From positions 1 to 7,522 of the forward strand of contig DUVT01000016.1 of the NCBI GenBank assembly GCA_012840905.1: a DNA stretch of 7,522 nt, in the 5' to 3' direction. Positions 1-5,176 of the stretch are shown here, piece after piece; position 1 is the first letter of the stretch; the number at the start of each line of letters is the position of its first letter. Made by a program: the position numbers and the translations under genes. Origin of the DNA: Acholeplasmataceae bacterium. GTDB taxonomy: Bacteria > Bacillota_I > Bacilli_A > ML615J-28 > CAG-698. A model generated the notes under the pieces. The model was not told the origin of the DNA and did not search any database. It saw only the letters and a program-made list of their open reading frames with translations.

Positions 1-316
1 ACTATAGAAAAAGTAAAGTGTTTAAATCGCGAATAAATAAAATAATAATACTGAAGAATAAAGAGATTAACAAGATGCTTTATAAAAAAATGTTTATAAA
101 TTGAGAAATAGAATATGGAATTTTGTCATAATTTATTTAAAAAGTGCTTTTAAAAAATAGAATTATAAAACTCTTAGTATTGTAGAAATAAATATAAAAT
201 ATGTATTCCTATAATTAAATGAACTTGAAATTACTAAAACAATATTACTTGTATAATGAAATAGTAAAACAAAGCTAAAAGTAGTGTGTTTATTGTATAA
301 TCGTTGATAAAATATC
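1..316. other. AT-rich intergenic region without a supported gene
   Basis: I see no coding region here on either strand. The only open frames are very short (about 9-19 codons) and lack ribosome binding sites. TATAAT-like hexamers occur at 252-257 and 296-301, but neither has a -35 box at 16-18 bp. A 7-bp AT-only hairpin (136-142 with 148-154) has no T-tract after it. In Bacillus, nusG would lie just upstream of rplK, but here no gene end is visible before the rplK promoter. Confidence 0.6.
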
Positions 317-345
317 TTGACTTTAATGCATGTTTATAGTAAAAT
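317..345 (+). promoter_or_regulatory. Sigma-A-type promoter of rplK-rplA
   Basis: A -35 box TTGACT (317-322) and a -10 box TAAAAT (340-345) are separated by exactly 17 bp, each one mismatch from consensus. Transcription would start near 352, leaving a leader of about 90 nt before rplK that contains the L1-like operator. An imperfect inverted repeat (341-350 plus GCG 352-354, against CGC 364-366 plus 368-376) overlaps the -10 box and start point. Confidence 0.75.
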
Positions 346-382
346 AAGTAGGCGTGCAATTATCGCGTACTATTTTATATTA

Positions 383-413
383 GTGGGAGAGTTTTAAACT
401 CATAATTTACCAC
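383..413 (+). promoter_or_regulatory. Candidate ribosomal protein L1 operator in the rplK leader
   Basis: The leader folds as an outer stem GTGG (383-386) with CCAC (410-413), a short left internal loop GA (387-388), an inner stem GAGTT (389-393) with AACTC (397-401), and a longer right internal loop (402-409). This matches the L1-binding stalk of 23S rRNA, which has GUGG, then GA, then a stem, with a long asymmetric strand before CCAC. L1 is known to repress its own operon by binding such a mimic in mRNA. The element ends 12 nt before the rplK Shine-Dalgarno. Repression of rplK-rplA by free L1 is inferred. Confidence 0.65.
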
Positions 414-440
414 AACACGGACAAAAAGGAGGTGCGTCTC

Positions 441-866
441 GTGGCAAAGAAAGTATCAAAAGTTGTAAAATTGCAATTACCTGCGGGTAAAGCTACTCCA
501 GCACCACCAGTAGGTCCAAGCTTAGGTCAAACTGGGATCAATATTCAACAGTTCTGTATGCAATTCAATGACAGAACAAAGGATATGGCTGGTAACGTTG
601 TGCCTGCAATTATAACTGTATATGAAGATCGTTCATTTACTTTTGTTACAAAAACTCCACCAGCATCTGACTTACTAAAGAAAGCTGCTGGCATTCAAAG
701 CGGTTCTTCAACACCTAACAAGGAAAAAGTTGCAACAATTTCAAGAGAAAAAGTAGCTGAAATTGCTAAGACTAAATTACCTGACTTAAATGCTTACACA
801 GTTGAACAAGCAACTAAGATTATTGAAGGTACTGCAAGAAATATGGGAATTGTTGTTGAAGAGTAA
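441..866 (+). CDS. rplK: 50S ribosomal protein L11
   Basis: L11 binds the GTPase-associated centre of 23S rRNA together with the L10-L12 stalk and acts in factor-dependent GTP hydrolysis and stringent-response sensing. The product is 141 aa, the usual family length. The N-terminal domain carries the proline-rich thiostrepton-site helix [11 protein letters not shown] (about 20-30). The linker [15 protein letters not shown] (about 70-84) leads into the rRNA-binding C-terminal domain, which ends NMGIVVEE. I chose GTG at 441 because AAAGGAGGTG (425-434) sits 6 nt upstream; the in-frame GTG at 432 lies inside that Shine-Dalgarno and would add three residues not seen in L11 proteins. It is first in the rplK-rplA unit, behind its own promoter and an L1-like operator. 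Confidence 0.97.
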   Translation: MAKKVSKVVKLQLPAGKATPAPPVGPSLGQTGINIQQFCMQFNDRTKDMAGNVVPAIITVYEDRSFTFVTKTPPASDLLKKAAGIQSGSSTPNKEKVATISREKVAEIAKTKLPDLNAYTVEQATKIIEGTARNMGIVVEE

Positions 867-897
867 AGAATATCATCAACGAAGTTTCACTGACAAG

Positions 898-920
898 TAA
901 GTTGTTAAAAATACAACTTA
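898..920 (+). other. Perfect hairpin in the rplK-rplA spacer
   Basis: TAAGTTGT (898-905) pairs with ACAACTTA (913-920) around a 7-nt loop. No T-tract follows, so it does not look like an intrinsic terminator. It ends 3 nt before the L1-like operator at 924 and may insulate that element or stabilise the mRNA; the role is unknown. Confidence 0.45.
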
Positions 921-923
921 AAC

Positions 924-950
924 TGTGGGAGGAATTTCCGTTAGACCACA
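924..950 (+). promoter_or_regulatory. Second candidate L1 operator, before rplA
   Basis: The outer stem TGTGG (924-928) pairs with CCACA (946-950). The left internal loop is GA (929-930), the inner stem is GGA (931-933) with TCC (937-939), and the right loop is GTTAGA (940-945). It has the same GTGG-GA-stem and CCAC frame as the element at 383-413 and as the 23S rRNA L1 site. It lies 3 nt before the rplA Shine-Dalgarno (954-960), well placed for L1 to block translation of its own gene. Confidence 0.7.
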
Positions 951-969
951 TTTAAGGAGGATAGAAAAA

Positions 970-1668
970 ATGGCTAAAAGAAGTAGAAAATACACTGAAT
1001 TAGCAAAATTAGTAGATCGTAATAAACGCTATCCATTAGAAGAAGCTATCGAACTTGCAAAGAAAACTAACGTTGCAAACTTTGATGCAACAGTTGAAGT
1101 TACTTTTAGATTAAACTTAGATCCTCGTCAAGCTGAACAAAACTTACGTGGAGCTATAGTTTTACCTCATGGAACTGGTAAAACTCAAAGAGTATTAGTT
1201 TTAACAAAAGGTAACAAGCAAAAAGAAGCTGAAGCTGCTGGTGCGGATTACGTAGGCGATGTTGATTACATCGAAAGAATTAAAGGTGGATGGTTCGATT
1301 TTGATGTTATTGTTGCTACACCAGATATGATGGGTGAACTTGGTAAAATTGGTAAAATCTTAGGTCCAAAAGGATTAATGCCAAATGCTAAGACAGGAAC
1401 AGTAACAATGGAAATCGAAAAAGCAGTTAAAGAAATTAAAGCTGGTAAAGTAACTTATCGTGTAGACAAAACTGGTAACATTCCAACAGTTATCGGTAAA
1501 GTAAGCTTCACAAATGAACAATTAGCTGAACACGTAAGATTACTATATAGCAATTTCTTAAGAATTAAACCATCTACAGTTAAAGGTGTATATGTGAAAA
1601 ACATTGCTATTTCTACAACTATGGGTCCTGGAATTAAAATTGCTCCAGAATCTATAATTGCTCAATAA
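970..1668 (+). CDS. rplA: 50S ribosomal protein L1
   Basis: L1 binds 23S rRNA at the mobile L1 stalk, helps deacylated tRNA leave the E site, and in many bacteria represses translation of its own mRNA. The product is 232 aa, normal for the family. The L1 signature runs from about residue 119 to 143 and includes [18 protein letters not shown], and the C terminus has the usual TMGPGIKI segment. ATG at 970 is chosen because AAGGAGG (954-960) lies 9 nt upstream and the product begins MAKRSRKY as in Bacilli. The in-frame GTG at 925 would add 15 residues encoded by the operator hairpin and is rejected. No terminator is visible between rplA and the L10 leader, so read-through into rplJ is possible, subject to attenuation. 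Confidence 0.97.
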   Translation: MAKRSRKYTELAKLVDRNKRYPLEEAIELAKKTNVANFDATVEVTFRLNLDPRQAEQNLRGAIVLPHGTGKTQRVLVLTKGNKQKEAEAAGADYVGDVDYIERIKGGWFDFDVIVATPDMMGELGKIGKILGPKGLMPNAKTGTVTMEIEKAVKEIKAGKVTYRVDKTGNIPTVIGKVSFTNEQLAEHVRLLYSNFLRIKPSTVKGVYVKNIAISTTMGPGIKIAPESIIAQ

Positions 1669-1722
1669 TAAATATAAAAAAAATTAAAATAAAATTAAAC
1701 TGGACCATAAAATAAAATAGTC

Positions 1723-1795
1723 GATAAATTGCCGTAGACAGTAGGTGCAATTATGCTTAATTTCCTACCGAGGTTATCAAGATGTATTTAAACAT
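1723..1795 (+). ncRNA. L10 leader (ribosomal protein L10-L12 binding RNA with antiterminator)
   Basis: The segment CCGTAGACAGTAGGTGC (1732-1748) and CCTACCGAGG (1764-1773) match the conserved L10 leader core. In the protein-bound form GATAA (1723-1727) pairs with TTATC (1774-1778), CC (1732-1733) with GG (1772-1773), and GTAGG (1741-1745) with CCTAC (1764-1768). In the alternative form GAGGT (1770-1774) pairs with ACCTC (1796-1800), extended by ATGT (1782-1785) with ACAT (1792-1795). That form uses up the 5' arm of the downstream terminator and so acts as antiterminator. The two forms share 1770-1774 and cannot coexist. Known in Bacillus subtilis: L10 bound to L12 shifts this type of leader toward termination. 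Confidence 0.88.
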
Positions 1796-1837
1796 ACCTC
1801 TTTTTAACCATAGGTTAAGAAGAGGTTTTAAGTTTTT
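1796..1837 (+). terminator. Attenuator terminator of the L10 leader
   Basis: A 14-bp stem (1796-1809 with 1813-1826, one G-T wobble) closes a 3-nt loop, followed by an interrupted T-tract TTTTAAGTTTTT (1826-1837). The first five bases of the 5' arm are also the target of the antiterminator, so termination is conditional. It lies just before the rplJ Shine-Dalgarno at 1844-1850. Confidence 0.88.
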
Positions 1838-1855
1838 CATTACGGAGGTGAAAAG

Positions 1856-2344
1856 ATGAAGGAGTCAACTCTCCAAAGAAAGATTGAGGAAGTTAATCAA
1901 TTAACTGAGAGATTTAGTGAAGCTCAATCTTTAGTATTTGTAAATCCGATTGGTTTAACAGTAGCAGAAGTATCAGAGTTGCGTAGAAATCTTTACAATA
2001 AAGATTGTGAAATGCAAGTGATTAAAAATAATATCCTTCGTAGAGCAGCTGAACAAGCAGGATATGAAGGGTTAGATGGAGTATTTGTTGGACCAAGCGC
2101 AGTAGCAATTGGAAAAGATGCTACATCAGCAGCTAAAGTAATTTATGATTTCGCTAAAACAAATAAGAAGTTAGAAATTAAAGCTGGTGTTGTAGAAGGA
2201 AAAGTATATGATGTTAATGAGTTGAAGGTACTTGCAAACTTACCAGACAAGAATGGTATGTTAGCTATGTTATTAAGTGTATTACAAGCCCCTATTCGCA
2301 ATCTTGGTGTTGTGATTAAGGCCGTTAGCGAAAAGCAAGCGTAA
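1856..2344 (+). CDS. rplJ: 50S ribosomal protein L10
   Basis: L10 anchors the stalk: its N-terminal domain binds 23S rRNA beside L11, and its C-terminal helix holds L7/L12 dimers. The 162-aa length is close to the usual 165-175. The N-terminal domain shows the family pattern LTVAEVSELRRNLY (about 34-47) and VIKNNILRRAAEQAG (about 55-69). The C-terminal helix from about 134 onward (MLAMLLSVLQAPIRNLGVVI) is the L12-binding segment. The start at 1856 is fixed by GGAGGTG (1844-1850) with a 5-nt spacer. Expression is controlled by the attenuator directly upstream. The gene is 21 nt ahead of rplL, its stoichiometric partner. Confidence 0.96.
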   Translation: MKESTLQRKIEEVNQLTERFSEAQSLVFVNPIGLTVAEVSELRRNLYNKDCEMQVIKNNILRRAAEQAGYEGLDGVFVGPSAVAIGKDATSAAKVIYDFAKTNKKLEIKAGVVEGKVYDVNELKVLANLPDKNGMLAMLLSVLQAPIRNLGVVIKAVSEKQA

Positions 2345-2365
2345 ATTTAAAGGAGGAATTAAAAA

Positions 2366-2740
2366 ATGGCAAAAATTAATGTGCAAGAGTTTTTAGAATC
2401 TCTTAAAGAAATGACAGTTTTAGAACTAAATGAATTAGTAAAAGCTATAGAGGAAGAATTTGGTGTAAGTGCTGCAGCTGTTGTTGCAACTGCTGGAGCT
2501 GGTGAAGCTGCTGCTGCAGAAGAAGGACCATCAACTGTTGATGTAATCTTAGCAGGTGTTGGTGCTAACAAAATTGCAGTTATCAAAGTTGTTCGTGAAT
2601 TAACAGGCTTACCATTAAAAGAAGCTAAAGATTTAGTTGATGGTGCACCAAAACCAATCAAAGAAGGCGTTTCTGCTGAAGAAGCTGAAGGCTTAAAAGC
2701 TAAATTAGAAGAAGCTGGCGCAACAGTAGAATTAAAATAA
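2366..2740 (+). CDS. rplL: 50S ribosomal protein L7/L12
   Basis: L7/L12 forms dimers on L10 and recruits the translation GTPases (IF2, EF-Tu, EF-G, RF3). The 124-aa product has the full layout: N-terminal dimerisation helices (about 1-33), an Ala/Gly/Glu-rich hinge (about 35-54), and a globular factor-binding C-terminal domain with [25 protein letters not shown] (split here as about 67-80 and 81-91). Pro83 stands where many homologues have Gly (TGLGLKEAK), a mild deviation at the edge of the factor-binding face. AAAGGAGG (2349-2356) precedes the ATG by 9 nt. Codon use is biased to GCT/GTT/GAA, as expected for high expression. A strong terminator follows. Confidence 0.97.
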   Translation: MAKINVQEFLESLKEMTVLELNELVKAIEEEFGVSAAAVVATAGAGEAAAAEEGPSTVDVILAGVGANKIAVIKVVRELTGLPLKEAKDLVDGAPKPIKEGVSAEEAEGLKAKLEEAGATVELK

Positions 2741-2751
2741 ATTATATTATT

Positions 2752-2785
2752 AAAGTGATTAGATTTTTGTCTAATCACTTTTTTT
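2752..2785 (+). terminator. Intrinsic terminator after rplL
   Basis: A perfect 12-bp stem (2752-2763 with 2770-2781) closes a 6-nt loop and runs into seven T residues (2779-2785). It begins 12 bp after the rplL stop and separates the ribosomal-protein unit from the B12-controlled unit. Confidence 0.93.
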
Positions 2786-2872
2786 AATGTGTTGAATTTT
2801 TATTAGTTAATTTTATTAATAATTTTTGATGTTTATTAATATATATTAAATTATATGAAAATATTATTCTCC

Positions 2873-2901
2873 TTGACTTTTAGTATATAAAGGCATATAA
2901 T
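2873..2901 (+). promoter_or_regulatory. Strong promoter of the cobalamin-riboswitch unit
   Basis: TTGACT (2873-2878) and a perfect TATAAT (2896-2901) are separated by 17 bp. Transcription would start near 2908, directly before the 5' strand of riboswitch helix P1 at 2911-2926. The promoter is close to consensus, so control is expected to rest on the riboswitch. Confidence 0.85.
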
Positions 2902-2910
2902 AGTAACTGG

Positions 2911-3094
2911 AATTTAATAATATTGGTGCTGAATGCTTAATAAGGAATTAGGTAACACCTAAGCTGTCCCAGCAGCCGTAGAGCGGATGAAATCCAAGAT
3001 CCACTGTGATTTAATCATGGGAAGGATGGAGAGTAAAGTGATGCTCGAGCCGGAAGACTTGCCAATATGTTATAAATTCTCCTGGGGTTGAGAG
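2911..3094 (+). ncRNA. Cobalamin riboswitch (aptamer plus kissing-loop hairpin)
   Basis: The B12 box AGCCGGAAGACTTGCC lies at 3048-3063. P1 is ATATTGG (2920-2926) with CCAATAT (3062-3068), extendable by 2911-2916 with 3073-3078. Other class features are GGAA followed by an AGGT/ACCT helix (2950-2960), the stem GCTG (2963-2966) with CAGC (2973-2976) closing loop L5 TCCCAG, and the CCACTG...GGGAAGG block (3001-3025). Downstream, TTCTC (3077-3081) and GAGAG (3090-3094) form P13, whose loop carries CTGGG (3082-3086), the exact complement of CCCAG (2968-2972) in L5. This L5-L13 contact is the known ligand-stabilised regulatory contact of the class. The form of cobalamin bound cannot be told from the sequence. 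Confidence 0.93.
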
Positions 3095-3129
3095 TAGAAA
3101 ATTGAATAACCATTTTCTATTTTCATCCT
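3085..3129 (+). promoter_or_regulatory. Antisequestering hairpin of the riboswitch expression platform
   Basis: Bases 3085-3102 pair with 3112-3129 around a 9-nt loop: 17 pairs (three G-T wobbles) and one T-T mismatch. The hairpin takes up the 3' arm of P13 and part of L13 on one side, and CCT (3127-3129) of the RBS-masking arm on the other. It therefore excludes both the kissing loop and RBS masking. The core (3095-3102 with 3112-3119) followed by TTTT could be mistaken for a terminator, but those T residues are themselves in the stem. Confidence 0.6.
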
Positions 3130-3159
3130 GCCTAAAAATATTTTATAGAAAGAGGTAGG
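3127..3159 (+). promoter_or_regulatory. RBS-sequestering hairpin before the DUF4430 lipoprotein gene
   Basis: CCTGCCT (3127-3133) pairs with AGGTAGG (3153-3159), seven pairs with one G-T wobble, covering the Shine-Dalgarno GAGGT (3152-3156) just before the ATG at 3162. A small AT stem (3133-3137 with 3141-3145) can form inside the loop as an alternative. The helix would form when the B12-bound state breaks the antisequestering hairpin, giving translational OFF control. Confidence 0.6.
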
Positions 3160-3161
3160 TT

Positions 3162-3539
3162 ATGAAAAGATTATTTTTGGTTACTATTTTTTTAGTAACG
3201 TTATTTTTAGTTGCTTGTGGAGGCAGTAAAGACTCTACTGGAACAATCGAGGTTAAGGTTTATAATGTTGAATCTGAATTGGTTTATTCAGGTGAAATTG
3301 ATTTTCAAGAAGATGATAGCTTAATCGAGTTACTAAAAGAACATGAAGAAATTCAGATGAAAGGTGAAGATCAATCGTTTGGATTTTACATAATTGAAAT
3401 GAGTGGAATAAGTGCTGAAGACTACGAAAATGTATTTTGGAATATAAAAGTTAATGGTGAAGATTCACTTGTAGGCATTAGCCAACTTAAATTGGTTGAT
3501 GGAGATTTAATTGAATTTGCTTTAATAAGTTGGGAGTAA
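3162..3539 (+). CDS. DUF4430 (transcobalamin-like C-terminal) lipoprotein, B12-riboswitch controlled
   Basis: The 125-aa product starts with a lipoprotein signal peptide: MKR, a hydrophobic stretch (about 4-17) and lipobox LVAC with Cys19. The mature part of about 107 aa is one small domain. It resembles the DUF4430 / transcobalamin C-terminal-like family, with an opening strand TIEVKVYN, a DDSLIELLKEH helix, an ENVFWNIKVNGE strand-turn, and a closing GDLIEFALISWE. That fold is the beta domain that caps cobalamin in intrinsic factor and transcobalamin. The gene is the only one between the cobalamin riboswitch and a strong terminator. I infer a membrane-anchored B12-binding or B12-capture protein, made when B12 is scarce, feeding an importer encoded elsewhere. 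The family call rests on pattern recognition; ligand binding is not shown. Confidence 0.82.
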   Translation: MKRLFLVTIFLVTLFLVACGGSKDSTGTIEVKVYNVESELVYSGEIDFQEDDSLIELLKEHEEIQMKGEDQSFGFYIIEMSGISAEDYENVFWNIKVNGEDSLVGISQLKLVDGDLIEFALISWE

Positions 3540-3545
3540 ATGTTG

Positions 3546-3580
3546 GTCTAGTATAATTAGAAAATTATACTAGACTTTTT
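3546..3580 (+). terminator. Intrinsic terminator after the DUF4430 lipoprotein
   Basis: A perfect 13-bp stem (3546-3558 with 3563-3575) has loop AGAA and is followed by five T residues (3576-3580), beginning 7 bp after the stop codon. It makes the B12-controlled gene a closed single-gene unit. Confidence 0.93.
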
Positions 3581-3602
3581 AATGAAGTTAAATATCTTAG
3601 GT

Positions 3603-3630
3603 TTGTTTAGGAAAAAATTGGTAATAATAT
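3603..3630 (+). promoter_or_regulatory. Possible weak promoter for the Lgt-like gene
   Basis: TTGTTT (3603-3608) and TAATAT (3625-3630) are spaced by 16 bp, both imperfect. A promoter is expected in 3581-3695 because a strong terminator precedes and no other start is available. This is the best pair I see, but the stretch is AT-rich and other placements are possible. Confidence 0.25.
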
Positions 3631-3695
3631 AGGAGATAATGCTTGTATTTTCTTGTGTTGTAATAGGAAATATTCGCGTGGATTAGGAGAGTAAA

Positions 3696-4487
3696 ATGCA
3701 CGAAAAAATATTTAATAAAGCTAATAATTGGTTAGAAAGATTCGGTATTTCTACATTTACGATCTTCCTAGCTATAGGTTTAATAGCTTTAGTTTATTAT
3801 TTTATATATGTTTTAGAGAAGAAGGAAGGTTATTCAAGAACCAAAACAAATAAGTTTTTAGTTCTATTTGGGATATCACTAATGGTCACATATTTATTTG
3901 CTTTGTTTTTTGATGCCTTATTCCATTATTTTGAAAGTGGAAGTTTTGAAGGTGGAATAACTTATATAGCAGGGTTTTTAGGTGGATTAATTTCTTTTAT
4001 TTTATTAATTTACTTCTTCATGAAAGAAGAAAGAAAAAACATCTTAAAAATCTTAAATTTAATAATTCCTGGTGTGGTCTTAGCGCATGCTATTGGAAGA
4101 ATTGGTTGTTTTTCTGTAGGGTGTTGTTATGGTCTGCCAACTGATTCGATTTTTGGTGTTTATTTTCCTGAAGGAACTAACCCATATATTGATGGCCTAA
4201 GAGAGCCTATCCATCCCACTCAACTTTATGAAGCGTTCTTTTTACTTGCTTTATTTTTTGGGTTAAAGAGTAAATGGGTTAAGAGTAATAAGTTTTCAGT
4301 ATATTTAATTTCTTATGGAATATTTAGATTTATTTTAGAAGTATTTTTCAGAGGAGACAATCGTGGTTTGGTGTTTGGAATTGCTCCTTCAGCTATTCTT
4401 AGCGTTGTAATGGTTATAGTGGGGTTGTTTATTATATTTTATCTAAGGCTTAATGGTGAAAGAGATGAGTCATTACTATCAAAATGA
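3696..4487 (+). CDS. Divergent Lgt-family (prolipoprotein diacylglyceryl transferase-like) membrane protein
   Basis: The 263-aa polytopic membrane protein has about seven hydrophobic segments and the Lgt (PF01790-type) layout. GRIGCFSVGCCYG (134-146) aligns with the Lgt signature GRIGNFxNGExxG. HPTQLYE (173-179) is intact, and FRFILE (210-215) keeps the Arg/Glu pair equivalent to E. coli R239/E243. Departures from true Lgt: the signature Asn (E. coli N146) is Cys138, the Glu (E151) is Cys143, the loop that holds catalytic His103 reads TYIAGFLGG, and the N-terminal Tyr26 site appears to be Phe or Thr. True Lgt transfers diacylglyceryl from phosphatidylglycerol to the lipobox Cys; activity here is doubtful, and this looks like the Cys-rich paralogue subfamily. 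AGGAGA (3685-3690) precedes the ATG by 5 nt. Its 3' end overlaps the methyltransferase gene. It lies next to a lipoprotein gene but beyond a terminator. Confidence 0.8.
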   Translation: MHEKIFNKANNWLERFGISTFTIFLAIGLIALVYYFIYVLEKKEGYSRTKTNKFLVLFGISLMVTYLFALFFDALFHYFESGSFEGGITYIAGFLGGLISFILLIYFFMKEERKNILKILNLIIPGVVLAHAIGRIGCFSVGCCYGLPTDSIFGVYFPEGTNPYIDGLREPIHPTQLYEAFFLLALFFGLKSKWVKSNKFSVYLISYGIFRFILEVFFRGDNRGLVFGIAPSAILSVVMVIVGLFIIFYLRLNGERDESLLSK

Positions 4488-5061
4488 TCCTAATTTAAAA
4501 TCGAAAATTAAGGAAATTAATTATGATTATCGCGGTGAAAAATTAAAACTCTTAACTGATAGTGGTGTATTTAGTAAAGAACGTATTGATTTTGGTACTA
4601 ATCTATTACTAAATAATATAAAACCAGAACTAGATTCGTTGAGTGTTTTAGATGTTGGTTGTGGCTATGGAATAATTGGGCTAGCAATAGCTAAGAAATA
4701 TAAAAATAGTAAAGTACATTTAGTTGATGTAAATTTAAGAGCGATTGAACTTGCAGAGGAAAATGGGAAATTAAATAATCTTAGTAACATCAATATTTAT
4801 GAAAGTAATATTTATGAAAATGTAAAAGAAAAGTTTGATGTTATTGTTACAAATCCGCCAATAAGAGCAGGAAAGAAAATAGTTCATGAAATAGTTTTAG
4901 GTAGTTATGACTACTTAAATGATGGTGGAGAAATTTATGTGGTAATTAAGAAAACACAGGGTGCCCCTTCGTTAATAAAGGAAATGGCAAAGTTGTTTTT
5001 TAGTGTAGTGATTGTGGAAAAGAGAAGTGGCTATTACATAGTAAAAGGGATAAAAAAATAA
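4465..5061 (+). CDS. ybxB: Class I SAM-dependent methyltransferase (YbxB/RsmC-like)
   Basis: The 198-aa product belongs to the RsmC-type small-subunit rRNA guanine-N2 methyltransferase family, with the same position (before rpoB) and size as B. subtilis YbxB (about 200 aa). It begins MSHYYQNDP, has the RGEKLKLLTDSGVFSKERIDFG block (about 23-44), the SAM-binding motif I VLDVGCGYG (61-69), an acidic motif II end in LVDVN (86-90), and the catalytic motif TNPPIRAGK (129-137) typical of exocyclic-amino N-methylation. ATG 4465 is preferred because YbxB proteins start MSxxYY. ATG 4453 in the same frame would add MVKE and cannot be excluded. The gene overlaps the Lgt-like gene by 23 nt, so the two are probably co-transcribed and translationally coupled. 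The target nucleotide is inferred from the family. Confidence 0.88.
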   Translation: MSHYYQNDPNLKSKIKEINYDYRGEKLKLLTDSGVFSKERIDFGTNLLLNNIKPELDSLSVLDVGCGYGIIGLAIAKKYKNSKVHLVDVNLRAIELAEENGKLNNLSNINIYESNIYENVKEKFDVIVTNPPIRAGKKIVHEIVLGSYDYLNDGGEIYVVIKKTQGAPSLIKEMAKLFFSVVIVEKRSGYYIVKGIKK

Positions 5062-5082
5062 GTTAAGAATTACCTTGACTTC

Positions 5083-5111
5083 TTGACATGAATATGTTAA
5101 ACTAATAAAAT
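5083..5111 (+). promoter_or_regulatory. Strong promoter of rpoB, with an overlapping upstream copy
   Basis: A perfect TTGACA (5083-5088) and TAAAAT (5106-5111) are spaced by 17 bp. The same -10 hexamer is used at rplK. Eight bp upstream, TTGACT (5075-5080) and TAAACT (5098-5103), also spaced by 17 bp, form a second, weaker overlapping promoter candidate. rpoB therefore need not rely on read-through from ybxB. Confidence 0.78.
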
Positions 5112-5113
5112 GC

Positions 5114-5142
5114 GATAGAATGTTAAAAAAATTTTTTCTGTC
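5114..5142 (+). other. AT-rich hairpin in the rpoB leader
   Basis: GATAGA (5114-5119) pairs with TCTGTC (5137-5142, one wobble), enclosing a self-complementary A-run and T-run (5125-5137). No T-tract follows the outer stem, so it is not a convincing terminator. It starts at about the predicted transcription start (near 5118), so only part may be present in the RNA. Confidence 0.3.
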
Positions 5143-5176
5143 ATGAAATGCTTAAAAAACTGTGAGGTGGAATGTT

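Noticed and set aside
136..154. AT-only hairpin as a terminator of an upstream gene
   Set aside because: Seven A-T pairs with no T-tract on either strand; too weak.
219..278. Short open frame of 19 codons upstream of rplK
   Set aside because: No ribosome binding site, AT-driven composition, and no sign of a leader-peptide arrangement; it ends before the rplK promoter.
432..440. Upstream GTG start for L11
   Set aside because: It overlaps the Shine-Dalgarno itself; GTG 441 has a proper 6-nt spacer and the standard MAKKV start.
925..969. GTG start giving a 15-residue N-terminal extension of L1
   Set aside because: The added codons are the L1-like operator hairpin and the Shine-Dalgarno; the ATG at 970 has ideal RBS spacing and gives the normal L1 N terminus.
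2359..2778. Long open frame on the - strand over rplL
   Set aside because: It is antisense to the well-supported rplL, and its Ala/Ser/Pro-rich product follows from the rplL hinge codons; it also runs into the terminator and has no family resemblance.
3095..3123. Hairpin TAGAAAAT/ATTTTCTA plus TTTT as a riboswitch terminator
   Set aside because: The stem has almost no G-C pairs and the T residues pair further down in a longer stem, so translational control fits better; not fully excluded.
4453..4464. ATG 4453 as start of the methyltransferase
   Set aside because: It would add MVKE ahead of the family-typical MSxxYY start; kept only as an alternative.
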